Below, in pieces: positions 53,070 through 61,272 of a stretch of DNA of 64,000 nucleotides. The stretch covers positions 175,144 to 239,143 of the forward strand of contig JHWU01000008.1 in the NCBI GenBank assembly GCA_000622025.1, written 5' to 3'. The stretch's first letter is position 1; each line of letters starts with the position of its first letter. The translations under genes were made by a program, and so were the position numbers. Below the pieces are notes generated by a model. It did no database searches. It was not told the origin of the DNA and saw nothing but the letters and a program-made list of their open reading frames with translations. This DNA comes from Lachnospiraceae bacterium AD3010. GTDB lineage: Bacteria > Bacillota > Clostridia > Lachnospirales > Lachnospiraceae.

Positions 53070-55564
53070 TTCAACTCCTCTTTTAAACTCATCTCAAGTA
53101 TCTCCTTTGCGACCCTTACCGCATCCGCAGCATCTGAGGAATAGGTGGCGCCGATCTCTCCGGCGTATTCATCCGTGATTACGGCCCCGCCTATCATGTA
53201 TTTTCCCTTATATCCGTTTTTCCTGGTATAGTCGATCACATTTTTCATCTCCGTCATCGTGGTGGTCATAAGTGCCGACATACCGATTATATCTGCCTTA
53301 TACTTAAGCGAGGCCTCCAGGAATTCCTCTTTGGAAACATCCTTCCCGAGATCCGTGACATTGAAGCCATGATTTTTAAGCATCAGTATAACAAGATTCT
53401 TTCCGATATCGTGGATATCACCCTTAACCGTTCCTATGACGATATTCGGTGCACCCTTTGAGGATGAGCGGTCCTTTCTTAAATATGGCTCCAATATATC
53501 GACACCGTTCTTCATAGCTTCCCCGCTCGCAATAAGCTGCGGCAGGAAATATTTCTTTTTGTCAAAAAGCTCTCCTACCTTATTTATCGCAGGGAGAAGG
53601 GAATTATTCAAAATATCACCGGGCTTTTCTTTCCTTTCAAGGGCCTCCTTTACCAGGGTGGGTACAAGTGAACGCTTGCCCTTTACCACGGCTTCAAAAA
53701 CAGGATCCGAAATATTCTTGCCCTCTCCGCCGGCCTCAGCAATAGCCTTCTTTTTTTCCTTACGTGGCGCTGTCTCTTCTCCCTCATAGCTCTCCATATA
53801 TTCAATATAGGCGGTATCGGCATCCTTTTTTCCAAGAAGGAGGTCAGAAGACAGTGCTGACACGACAATCCTCTGCTGAGAAGGGTTGGCGATGGCCATG
53901 GTAAGGCCCGCATATAAAGCCATGGTCAGAAAGGCGGAATTCACAAGTATGCGCTCCGGGAGGCCGAAGGAAATATTGGATAAGCCGCATACAGTGGCAA
54001 GCTTAAGCTCGTCATGACAGTATCTTATGGTATCCAGTGTTTCAAGGGCCGCATTTTTATTGGCTCCAACGGTGCCTACAAGCCCGTCTACCACGAGATC
54101 CCTGTCTTTTAGGCCGTACGATCTCGCTATGGAAACAAGCTTATCTATGATATCTTTTTTTTCTTCCGGACTTTCCGGTATCCCCTTGTCGCTTAAAGGC
54201 AGAAGTATGCACATTGCGCCATACTTTACGGCAAGCTCAAATAAGGGCCTGCACTTTTTCTCCTCAAGGGAAACGGAATTGATGAGAGCCCGTCCGGGAT
54301 AGCGCCTAAGAGCAGCCTCCATTATATCCACATGGCTGGTATCTATCGATAAGGGAAGATCTGAGGCCTCCGTAACCTTTTCTATGGCACTTAACATGAG
54401 GGCTTTTTCGTCAACCCCGCTCATTCCCATATTAATATCCAGAACCCTGGCTCCCTTACTCTCCTGTTCATCCGCAAAATCCAGCACCATATCAAAGGAG
54501 CCTTCCTTTAATTCTGCTTGCAGAGCCTTCTTTCCGGTGGGATTTATACGTTCTCCTATTATAAAGAACCTGTCATTTAATCCGAAGCTGAATGTATGTC
54601 TCTCACTGCTGAGAAAATATTTCTTTTCAGTGCTTTCGCTTTCATAGTTCCTGTCCTGATGCATAGCTTCGGTATGCTTGACAAGTTCTGTGATATGCTC
54701 CGGTGTGGTACCGCAGCACCCTCCAAGTATTCCGGCTCCTAGGGCGGCTATTCTTTCCATTCCCGAAGCAAACTCTATGGGATCAAGGTTATATACGGTA
54801 TTTCCTTCCTTATCAAGCTCCGGAAGACCGGCATTTGGCTTACAGATAACCGGAACACTTGCATAGGGCATAATGCTCCTTATCATATCCTCCATTTCAC
54901 CGGGTCCCATGGAACAGTTTATGCCGAAAGCGGAAACCCCCATTGACTGAAGGGTGATAAGAGCCGTCAGAGGGTCGGTTCCGAAAAGCGTCTTTCCCGA
55001 TCTTTCAAAGGTTAGAGTCGTCATAACAGGAAGATCACAGGTCTCTGTGCAGGCTATGAGCGCAGCCCTGGTCTCCTGAAGGCTCATCATGGTCTCTACA
55101 ACTATAAGATCAGCGCCCGCCTTATAAAGAGCCGCCGCCTGTTCCTTATATACATCGATAAGGTCTTCAAAATCCAGATCCCCAACGGGCTTAAGACTCC
55201 GTCCGGTCATAGTGATGTCTCCCGCGATAAACACACGCTTTGCATCCGGTCTTTCCTTATAAAAACGTTCTCTCGCCTCATTTGACTCAGCTACAAGAGC
55301 CGTATTCAATTCCTCAAGCCGGTCCTCGAGACCGAATTCCGAAAGCTTTATCCTGTTTGCAGTGAATGTGGGAGCATAGATGATACGGGAACCTGCCCTT
55401 AAGAATTCAAGCTGCAGCCCGATAAGCGGTTCCGGGTTTTCCGATACCCATAGATCCGGACAGACCCCGGAGGGCATACCCCTCCTCTGGAGATTGGACC
55501 CGGTCGCACCGTCCAAATAAAGAATACCTTCTTCAGTTAAGCTCTTAAATTCATCTTTTGTCAT
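53066..55564 (-). CDS. metH: Cobalamin-dependent methionine synthase, without activation domain
   Basis: This 832-residue protein has a homocysteine-binding barrel (LYLDGATGSNLQRRG, zinc Cys in NCSMG and GGCCGTTPEHI) and a pterin-binding barrel (ERINPTGKKALQAEL, DINMG). A B12 cap and B12 domain follow (GTVKGDIHDIGKNLV, with the His ligand). The C-terminal SAM-activation domain is missing, as is common in Firmicutes. The ATG sits inside a dispersed repeat with no visible Shine-Dalgarno. I see no SAM or B12 riboswitch. Confidence 0.95.
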   Translation of the reverse strand: MTKDEFKSLTEEGILYLDGATGSNLQRRGMPSGVCPDLWVSENPEPLIGLQLEFLRAGSRIIYAPTFTANRIKLSEFGLEDRLEELNTALVAESNEARERFYKERPDAKRVFIAGDITMTGRSLKPVGDLDFEDLIDVYKEQAAALYKAGADLIVVETMMSLQETRAALIACTETCDLPVMTTLTFERSGKTLFGTDPLTALITLQSMGVSAFGINCSMGPGEMEDMIRSIMPYASVPVICKPNAGLPELDKEGNTVYNLDPIEFASGMERIAALGAGILGGCCGTTPEHITELVKHTEAMHQDRNYESESTEKKYFLSSERHTFSFGLNDRFFIIGERINPTGKKALQAELKEGSFDMVLDFADEQESKGARVLDINMGMSGVDEKALMLSAIEKVTEASDLPLSIDTSHVDIMEAALRRYPGRALINSVSLEEKKCRPLFELAVKYGAMCILLPLSDKGIPESPEEKKDIIDKLVSIARSYGLKDRDLVVDGLVGTVGANKNAALETLDTIRYCHDELKLATVCGLSNISFGLPERILVNSAFLTMALYAGLTMAIANPSQQRIVVSALSSDLLLGKKDADTAYIEYMESYEGEETAPRKEKKKAIAEAGGEGKNISDPVFEAVVKGKRSLVPTLVKEALERKEKPGDILNNSLLPAINKVGELFDKKKYFLPQLIASGEAMKNGVDILEPYLRKDRSSSKGAPNIVIGTVKGDIHDIGKNLVILMLKNHGFNVTDLGKDVSKEEFLEASLKYKADIIGMSALMTTTMTEMKNVIDYTRKNGYKGKYMIGGAVITDEYAGEIGATYSSDAADAVRVAKEILEMSLKEELK

Positions 55565-55632
55565 AATATGATTTGTACGCCAAAAGTCACTTTTTGATTA
55601 AATACGGATTGTTCCGTGCTTCGCACTCCCCC
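55562..55632 (-). repeat. Partial copy of the MITE-like element, giving the metH start codon
   Basis: Read toward metH it contains GAGTGCGAAGCACGGAACAA, the TTTAATCAAAA segment and ACTTTTGGCGTACAAATCATATTATG, closely matching 858-927. The terminal inverted repeat end here (AATCATATTATG) includes the ATG of metH, where the other copy has AATCATAATATA. Confidence 0.8.
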
Positions 55633-55711
55633 ACTGTCATCCTGTATTGGAGACCCCCACTGTCATCCTGTATTGGAGTCCTCCACTGTCATCCTGAGCG
55701 AAGCGAAGGAT
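55631..55711 (+). repeat. Tandem repeats ending in a GA-mismatch hairpin
   Basis: CCCACTGTCATCCTGTATTG is repeated at about a 32-base period (55631 and 55658). A third unit is joined to a full hairpin copy at 55691-55711 (ATCCT, GA, GC, GAA, GC, GA, AGGAT). It occupies the gap between the sortase and metH. Confidence 0.8.
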
Positions 55712-55716
55712 CTTTC

Positions 55717-56511
55717 TTACGGCTCCAGCTTCTTGCATACCACCACGAATCTTCCGTTCTGCTCATCATAGTCGCAGGTTGATAAAATAAGAAGCTTATC
55801 CCCGAAAGAAGCACTGACCCCGGTATCATAAAGCGCTGCAGCCTTCATTTCTTTTATCCCGGATTCAAATTCCTTTTCCGATGCGGGATCGATAAACTGA
55901 TAATACTTAAAGGCTATTACATTTTCCTCATACACATGGGACTGGAAGGCCATCATTACCTGATATTTCCCGGTCTCGTATATGGTATCAAACTGGATTA
56001 TCGGATTTTCATGGAAAAAGTCCTCGGACTTATATTTGTCAAGATCTCCGAACATCTGCCCGGATTTCATGTTGTGACCGTAGATAATGAGATTTTCCGT
56101 AGGATTCACGATATCGCAGTTATCATCAAGAAATAAGGTGCCGTTCCTGTCCTCTTTGCCTTCAAAATTGTGGTCAAGATAATAATCTCCCTTGCCGTTA
56201 ATGTTCTTCATAACGGGATAGTCGATGTTTGTGCCTTTGATCTTTATCCATCCGGCCAGATTCTTATTCTGCTCATAAAGCTTCTCATACTGTCCGAGAA
56301 CCACAAGCTTTCTCTCTTCACCGGTCTTTTCATCGACCGCTGTAACGGTCTTTATATCTCCGAATCCCCCGTTAAATGTAGCTGCGGTTCCCGCTCTTTT
56401 TTCTGCAGCCTCCGAATCCGTCTTTGCATTATATGCATAAAAACCAAGGTAAGCTGCACAGGCAAGAAAAACGGCGAAAGCTATAAATCTTGCGATCCCC
56501 CTTTTCTTCAT
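55717..56511 (-). CDS. srtB: Class B sortase
   Basis: This 264-residue protein has an N-terminal membrane anchor (about 7-27) and the class B fold: LAGWIKIKGTNIDYPVMK, YYLDHNFEGKEDRNGTLFLD. Catalytic His is in IIYGHNMK, Cys in LSTCDYD and Arg in NGRFVVV. It anchors surface proteins to peptidoglycan. No sortable substrate is adjacent. Its ATG overlaps the stop of the zinc-ribbon gene, so it is in an operon with the two genes upstream. Confidence 0.95.
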   Translation of the reverse strand: MKKRGIARFIAFAVFLACAAYLGFYAYNAKTDSEAAEKRAGTAATFNGGFGDIKTVTAVDEKTGEERKLVVLGQYEKLYEQNKNLAGWIKIKGTNIDYPVMKNINGKGDYYLDHNFEGKEDRNGTLFLDDNCDIVNPTENLIIYGHNMKSGQMFGDLDKYKSEDFFHENPIIQFDTIYETGKYQVMMAFQSHVYEENVIAFKYYQFIDPASEKEFESGIKEMKAAALYDTGVSASFGDKLLILSTCDYDEQNGRFVVVCKKLEP

Positions 56512-56990
56512 CAGCTCACCCTTTCAAATTCCTTCCCGCACTTCGGGCAGGTTATCATGATCCGTCCCTTGTTTGCAGGGATCCTTATATCAGCTCCGCA
56601 GCCCGGACACTTGAAGATACACATCTTCAGCCCGTAATTCTTCTTATTCTCCGGGAACCTGATACTCCTTATGTTCCCCCACCATTCCTTCATACTTTCC
56701 GTAAACGGCTTTGACTTTTTTGAAAAGCCGCCGGTAATACTCTTATATATCTCGTTCTCTCTACTTCTTTTTTCTCTGTTCTTTGAGAGCATTCTGAATA
56801 TGCTCCAGAGTACCATCAGGATAAGAACAAAAACAAAGAAAAGAGACGCATTCCTGTTTCTCGAAAGCGCCGCAAATGCAAGACAGACTCCTGCCACAAA
56901 AAGCAGGGCAAGCGACAGATCGTCGTGCCCGTATCTTCCCATCATAAATCTTCTTATTCTTTCCCTAAGCATTCCTAGTGATTGTAGCAT
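56511..56990 (-). CDS. Small zinc-ribbon membrane protein
   Basis: This 159-residue protein has two close membrane segments (about 24-62), a basic linker and a C-terminal zinc ribbon CPGCGADIRIPANKGRIMITCPKCG. The start is uncertain; ATG 56990 overlaps the upstream stop, and ATG 56972 is an alternative. Neither has a good binding site, consistent with translational coupling. Function unknown. Confidence 0.72.
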   Translation of the reverse strand: MLQSLGMLRERIRRFMMGRYGHDDLSLALLFVAGVCLAFAALSRNRNASLFFVFVLILMVLWSIFRMLSKNREKRSRENEIYKSITGGFSKKSKPFTESMKEWWGNIRSIRFPENKKNYGLKMCIFKCPGCGADIRIPANKGRIMITCPKCGKEFERVS

Positions 56991-57637
56991 AGAGCGTCAA
57001 GAATTGAAATATCAACCGCCTGATTCAGTCTGACCTCTCTATCTATTGCACTCCCTGATGCCGGTCCGCCGCAGATGTCGATACCAAGTATCTCACGACC
57101 TTCCGTTTCCTTCCGTAAAAAATCCAGAAGCTCTTCAAGGCTCATATCTCCCTGGTCCCAGTTCGTAGGGCAGGTATCCTCCGACAGAATATCCTTGTCG
57201 ATAGATATATAGAGGGGTCTTTCGATATCAAAGCTTCCTTTAAGATATGAGATATCCTTATCACCCCTTATAAGCTTAACCGACATCAGTGTATCCGGCA
57301 TATCAAAAACAGCGTCCTTTATCCATGACCCACAGGACCTTAATCCCCCAAACTCCGGCTCTTTAGAGTCATTATGATTGTCAAAGACCAGTAGATCAAA
57401 GGCCTCTCTTATCTCATAAAGATACAGCCTTGTAACATAGTGATAGTCCCCTATATCGATTAGATGCGCCTTTTTCCCGGAACCCTCTCTCCGGATCCTG
57501 TCCCTTACCGCTTTTTCTCCTTCACTGTCCACATATAGCTTAGTCCCGTGAATATCCCGAAGATCAATAAAGCTCGCACCCTTAAAGCAAGAAAGCTCAT
57601 ATCTCTCATATATTCCTGAAAAATTCAAAATATCCAT
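56975..57637 (-). CDS. Arginase/ureohydrolase-fold protein, atypical
   Basis: This 220-residue protein carries the three metal motifs of the arginase fold: IGDYHYV (for GGDHS), VFDNHND (for DxHxD) and YISIDKDIL (for SxDxD), with IDICGG near the end. It is shorter than arginase or agmatinase (about 300 residues) and has the odd CPTNWDQGDMS segment after the last motif. The substrate is unknown. It heads a three-gene operon with the zinc-ribbon and sortase genes. Confidence 0.75.
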   Translation of the reverse strand: MDILNFSGIYERYELSCFKGASFIDLRDIHGTKLYVDSEGEKAVRDRIRREGSGKKAHLIDIGDYHYVTRLYLYEIREAFDLLVFDNHNDSKEPEFGGLRSCGSWIKDAVFDMPDTLMSVKLIRGDKDISYLKGSFDIERPLYISIDKDILSEDTCPTNWDQGDMSLEELLDFLRKETEGREILGIDICGGPASGSAIDREVRLNQAVDISILDALCYNH

Positions 57638-58046
57638 AGCTCACACTATCCTTTGTTCCTTTCTATGCAGTAGTGACGACACTTGAATAACGGCTCTTAT
57701 GTGCGTATAGCCTCCTTCTGTCTTCTAAAAGCATCGCTCCCCATAAAGAAAGGAATTTCACCATTTCCGGTGTTCCGGTAATCCTTAGTATAGTTTCCAA
57801 GCTAAAGTTCAGCATATATATAACCTGTTATCATAAAGCTCTCCAATCATCAAATCAAAAAAGGTGTGAAGCAATTTATAAGGAACCGCCTGTAAAAAGG
57901 CGATTCCCTTCATTTCAACCCAATTCTATACCATGCAAAAACCATTTTCAATAAATCTGGGATAAGTGTTACATTAATGAAAAAGCAGCAAACCACTTAG
58001 ATCTACTGCTTTCGTTGTTTTTCATTATTGAGTTTTCAGTTTCGTT
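57638..58046. other. Gene-free stretch with a duplicated promoter module
   Basis: No convincing gene is seen. At 57911-57963 there is a diverged copy of the promoter and start region found before the Rpn gene at 58911-58963: TTGAAA, 17 bases, TAGAAT, then a purine-rich site and ATG-AAr. From that ATG (57913, minus) runs a 34-codon frame to 57809 with no recognised product, likely the debris of a lost gene. Confidence 0.55.
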
Positions 58047-58913
58047 TTACTTTGCTTTCAGCATAGCTGAATACTTCCGCTGATCCGCAGCAGGAATCTC
58101 AAGAGCTTTCATGGCCTCTTTCGCTGTAAGCTTCAAATTTTTCATCATATTCTTAATATTCTCAAGAGTCGCATCAGCTCTACCTTTTGTTACTTCTTCC
58201 GCTATCTCTTCTTTCATCAGCTCTTTGAGCGCCTGGCACATCCTTTTATCCCTCCTTATCTTTTCAAAAAGCTCCGCATTCTCCGAAACACTCACCTGAA
58301 GAACTGCATCTATATTACTCCGTTCCCCGGGTTCCTTTGCCTGTTCGGCTTCCTGCAGAAACGTCCTTACATCCTCTTCCTTAGCATTCTTTGATAATAT
58401 CTTAAGCCCGGGATGTTTTTTCCCGTCCATAGCCCCTGTTACAATGACCTGTGTATCAAAGAGCACCTTTCCCGTGAGATAGTATATTCCTTTATACTTC
58501 TCTGTGATCACCACTCCGGATCCCTCAAGTATCCTGAATAGCTCCCTAGGATAGGCCTCCCGTATCATAGTCAGCGTAAGCTCCTCAGCCGGTATTTCAT
58601 TCACATGCTCGCCAAGTGCTTTATACAGGCAGCCATACGATATCGTTTTGTAGTAATTATCGATTGATAAGGAGTCCCCGCTTCCCTTATACTCAAAAAC
58701 ATTGAACCGCTTAAAGAGTTTGCCTATCTCATTTTTGACTACCACGGACGGATCCTTCTTAATTACAAGCAGATCCATCTCCAACGCCTGTTGGCTCAGC
58801 TGATACTCAGAATCAAAAGACAGGTCGTCCTTATTCTCTTTTAATTCCCACTTTGTGGCTCCGAAAAACGCCGGATGCCAGTATGTTTTCTCTAATTTCA
58901 CTATATCTTTCAT
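58047..58913 (-). CDS. Rpn-family putative nuclease (PD-(D/E)XK)
   Basis: This 288-residue protein has the nuclease core: Asp in QALEMDLLVIKKD, then NEIGKLFKRFNVFEYKG (ExK), then SIDNYYKTISYGCLYKA. A C-terminal helical tail of about 60 residues ends in EIPAADQRKYSAML. Such proteins (recombination-promoting nuclease or transposase-like) are abundant in Lachnospiraceae. TTGAAA/TAGAAT stands only nine bases before the ATG. Confidence 0.82.
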   Translation of the reverse strand: MKDIVKLEKTYWHPAFFGATKWELKENKDDLSFDSEYQLSQQALEMDLLVIKKDPSVVVKNEIGKLFKRFNVFEYKGSGDSLSIDNYYKTISYGCLYKALGEHVNEIPAEELTLTMIREAYPRELFRILEGSGVVITEKYKGIYYLTGKVLFDTQVIVTGAMDGKKHPGLKILSKNAKEEDVRTFLQEAEQAKEPGERSNIDAVLQVSVSENAELFEKIRRDKRMCQALKELMKEEIAEEVTKGRADATLENIKNMMKNLKLTAKEAMKALEIPAADQRKYSAMLKAK

Positions 58914-58987
58914 TTCACCCCCATTCTATACCTTAAAAAACCCATTTTCAATAAACCCATGATTAAATTTCGGGAAATCTGACCATA

Positions 58988-59134
58988 TTATGGAGCACCC
59001 GCAATTAAACCGGCTTCGCCGATAACGGGTGCGCAGGTTACAGATTGCAAGCAATCTGTAAGTGTTGCTATGCTCTTATACCCATGCCCCTCACTCCGGA
59101 GCCGTCTGGTCTGGATTTTCTGCTGTTCAGTCAT
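58988..59134 (-). pseudogene. Remnant of a small helix-turn-helix protein of a mobile element
   Basis: From ATG 59132-59134 the frame reads MTEQQKIQTRRLRSEGHGYKS then IA, resembling the N-terminus of small HTH proteins (MTEEQ...LRSEGxGYKxIA) that accompany serine-recombinase elements. It then drifts into unrelated sequence and stops after 48 codons. GGTGGA precedes the ATG. A palindrome CAGATTGC-AA-GCAATCTG (59041-59058) lies in the degraded part. Confidence 0.42.
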
Positions 59135-59191
59135 GAGATCCACCGCCCTTCTACTTATATGGAGATGTCACAACCCCCTCTCTGGAGGAAC

Positions 59192-59225
59192 AGAAAAAGG
59201 CCTATACTCCTTTCAAGGTATAGGC
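59192..59225 (-). terminator. Orphan intrinsic terminator
   Basis: On the minus strand, GCCTATAC pairs with GTATAGGC (59218-59225 and 59200-59207) around a 10-base loop and is followed by CTTTTTC. No minus-strand gene remains upstream of it, so it probably ended a gene now lost. Confidence 0.7.
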
Positions 59226-59311
59226 TGCAAAAATCGTGGTGGATTTTACGCTAACTATTAGTTTTGTTATAATTACAAACGGATATAGAATTTATTTATG
59301 GGGGTAGATAT

Positions 59312-61039
59312 ATGAAATGTCCAAATTGCCAAAACGATAATGCAGATACTTCCAAGTTCTGTGTTTTTTGCGGGACTGAACTCAAAAAGAACATCTCAAA
59401 TAATTATACCGATAAAAAACAAAAAAAAGATAATGATCCTGTCATATGCTTGATATTGGGTATCATTTCTTTTTTTACTTCTGCCTTTTTTTTAGGAATA
59501 CCAGTTGCTATTGGAAGTTTAGTACTCGGTATACCTTCTATTAGGAGAAATCATCCAAAAAAAGGATTGGCAGTAGTTGGTATAACACTTAGTATTCTGG
59601 GTTTGGTTTTCACAGGAATAATATATTTTTATGTGTATTCGGAAGTCAAAGCAGGCACGGAAGCATATAATAGGATAAATGAATATATAGAGGCTGAAAA
59701 TTACGATGAGGCTATTAAAGAAATCAACAAATCACATTTCTCTTCGGAAGAAAAGAATAATCTATTATATGATGTTTCAATAAAGAAAGAAGACTATGAT
59801 TCTGCTGCTGGTTATGCCCTCAATTCTATAGACACAGACAAAGAATCTGAATTATGCAATATTAAAGAATCCGACTATCAGAGAATCACAGATATTTATG
59901 ATAAGCTTTCCCAGTCAAAAAAAGATGAATTTGATGCATTTCTCAAAAAAATAGAAGATGCTAAAGTAGCGGAGCAGGCACGTATTGAAGCCTCTATTGC
60001 TGCATCTATTGAAGCTGAGGAGAAAAAAGCTGAGGAGGCCGCAAAGGCTGCACAAAAAGAAGCTGAAGAAAAGGCCAAGGCTGAGGAAAAGGCAGCAAAA
60101 GAAAAAGCTACTGCTGACAAAAAAGCAGCGGAAGAAAAAGCTGCTGCTGACAAAAAAGCGGCGGAAGAAAAAGCTGCCGCTGAAACCGAGATGCAACAAA
60201 CAGATGCGGCTCATATAGATGAGGAATCAGAATCTTTAGAAAATGACTATCCTGAGTCAAATAACACCAGTAGTGCTGGTATATACGAAATAAATACCTT
60301 TCCTTTTTATTATAATAAAGAAGCAAAAAAGGTCCTTGATATTTATAATGAAGCTATGGCAAATAAAGACAACTGGCATTATGTTGACGAAGAGGAATCT
60401 GTTTTTGTAAGCCCTAATACATTCAAAGAAACACTGCGTGAAACTGAATACCAATATTACGGAAAAATAAAGAATGGAAATCCAGATGGAATAGGGGTTC
60501 TTTTCGAGCATACATACGAGTTTGATGACTATCCCAAATACATTGGCAATTTCTCTAATGGTACTTTTTCTGGATATGGAATACAGATATATCTTAGCAA
60601 TGACGGCATGGTTTTGCCTACACTGCAATATGAAGGATACTATAAAAAAGGTGAGTATAATGGAGAGGGTGTTGAGTACGAGGTTTATTATGGCACGCCA
60701 TTTTCTATTGATTTAACAGGAGAAGCAAAAGACATTTTCTACAATTCTAATGATAATGAAAATTGGATTACAGGTTGCTTTGTTGAATTTAAAGGGAATT
60801 ATAAAAACGGCGAGCTTAGCGGTAAAGGAACTAAATACTTTGAAGATGGACAAGTATGGTATGACGGAGAGTGGAAGAAGGGCAAATTCCACGGCAAAGG
60901 TACATTATATGATGAAGAAGGACATTTGGTTTATAAAGGCGACTTCAAGGATGGCGATTACAGCGGAAACGGAACATTATATAACGAAGATGGAAGCGTA
61001 AGATACAAAGGAAAATTCGAATACGGAGACATTAAGTAA
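59312..61039 (+). CDS. Zinc-ribbon/DUF4190/MORN-repeat membrane protein
   Basis: This 575-residue protein is modular. It has a zinc ribbon (CPNCQNDNADTSKFCVFCG, 3-21), then a DUF4190-like pair of membrane segments (about 45-110). A short helical region follows, then a long Lys/Glu/Ala-rich coiled coil (about 215-290) with near-tandem KKAAEEKAAAD units. At the C-terminus are at least six MORN repeats (YYGKIKNGNPDGIGVLF, YIGNFSNGTFSGYG, YDGEWKKGKFHGKGTLYDEE and so on, about 390-575). MORN repeats often bind lipids or proteins. The base composition is visibly more AT-rich than the core genes. Confidence 0.8.
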   Translation: MKCPNCQNDNADTSKFCVFCGTELKKNISNNYTDKKQKKDNDPVICLILGIISFFTSAFFLGIPVAIGSLVLGIPSIRRNHPKKGLAVVGITLSILGLVFTGIIYFYVYSEVKAGTEAYNRINEYIEAENYDEAIKEINKSHFSSEEKNNLLYDVSIKKEDYDSAAGYALNSIDTDKESELCNIKESDYQRITDIYDKLSQSKKDEFDAFLKKIEDAKVAEQARIEASIAASIEAEEKKAEEAAKAAQKEAEEKAKAEEKAAKEKATADKKAAEEKAAADKKAAEEKAAAETEMQQTDAAHIDEESESLENDYPESNNTSSAGIYEINTFPFYYNKEAKKVLDIYNEAMANKDNWHYVDEEESVFVSPNTFKETLRETEYQYYGKIKNGNPDGIGVLFEHTYEFDDYPKYIGNFSNGTFSGYGIQIYLSNDGMVLPTLQYEGYYKKGEYNGEGVEYEVYYGTPFSIDLTGEAKDIFYNSNDNENWITGCFVEFKGNYKNGELSGKGTKYFEDGQVWYDGEWKKGKFHGKGTLYDEEGHLVYKGDFKDGDYSGNGTLYNEDGSVRYKGKFEYGDIK

Positions 61040-61052
61040 TCATTGATAATAT

Positions 61053-61235
61053 ATGGCTGAAATACTATTATTAATTAACATAATACTCGGTTATTGGGCA
61101 GTAGGCGAAACCATCTGGGCCAATAGAATTATGATTGGACAGTACAAACTATTCGTAATGAAACGAATAGTTATTGGACTCTTTTTGGGATGGGCTTTGA
61201 TACCTATTGCTATTATAAAGAGATTTCTTAAATAG
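61053..61235 (+). CDS. Small two-helix membrane protein
   Basis: The 60-residue product has two hydrophobic stretches (about 4-20 and 36-55) around a basic central loop (NRIMIGQYKLFVMKR). It is 13 bases downstream of the MORN gene and upstream of the second zinc-ribbon gene on the same strand. No strong binding site is seen, so its reality rests on position and composition. Confidence 0.5.
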   Translation: MAEILLLINIILGYWAVGETIWANRIMIGQYKLFVMKRIVIGLFLGWALIPIAIIKRFLK

Positions 61236-61272
61236 CTTAAATCGTGTGAATCTAAGAGAGGATTATTATTCT

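Noticed and set aside
55565..55716. SAM (S-box) or cobalamin riboswitch before metH
   Set aside because: The 150-base gap is accounted for by two repeat families; no riboswitch core was recognised.
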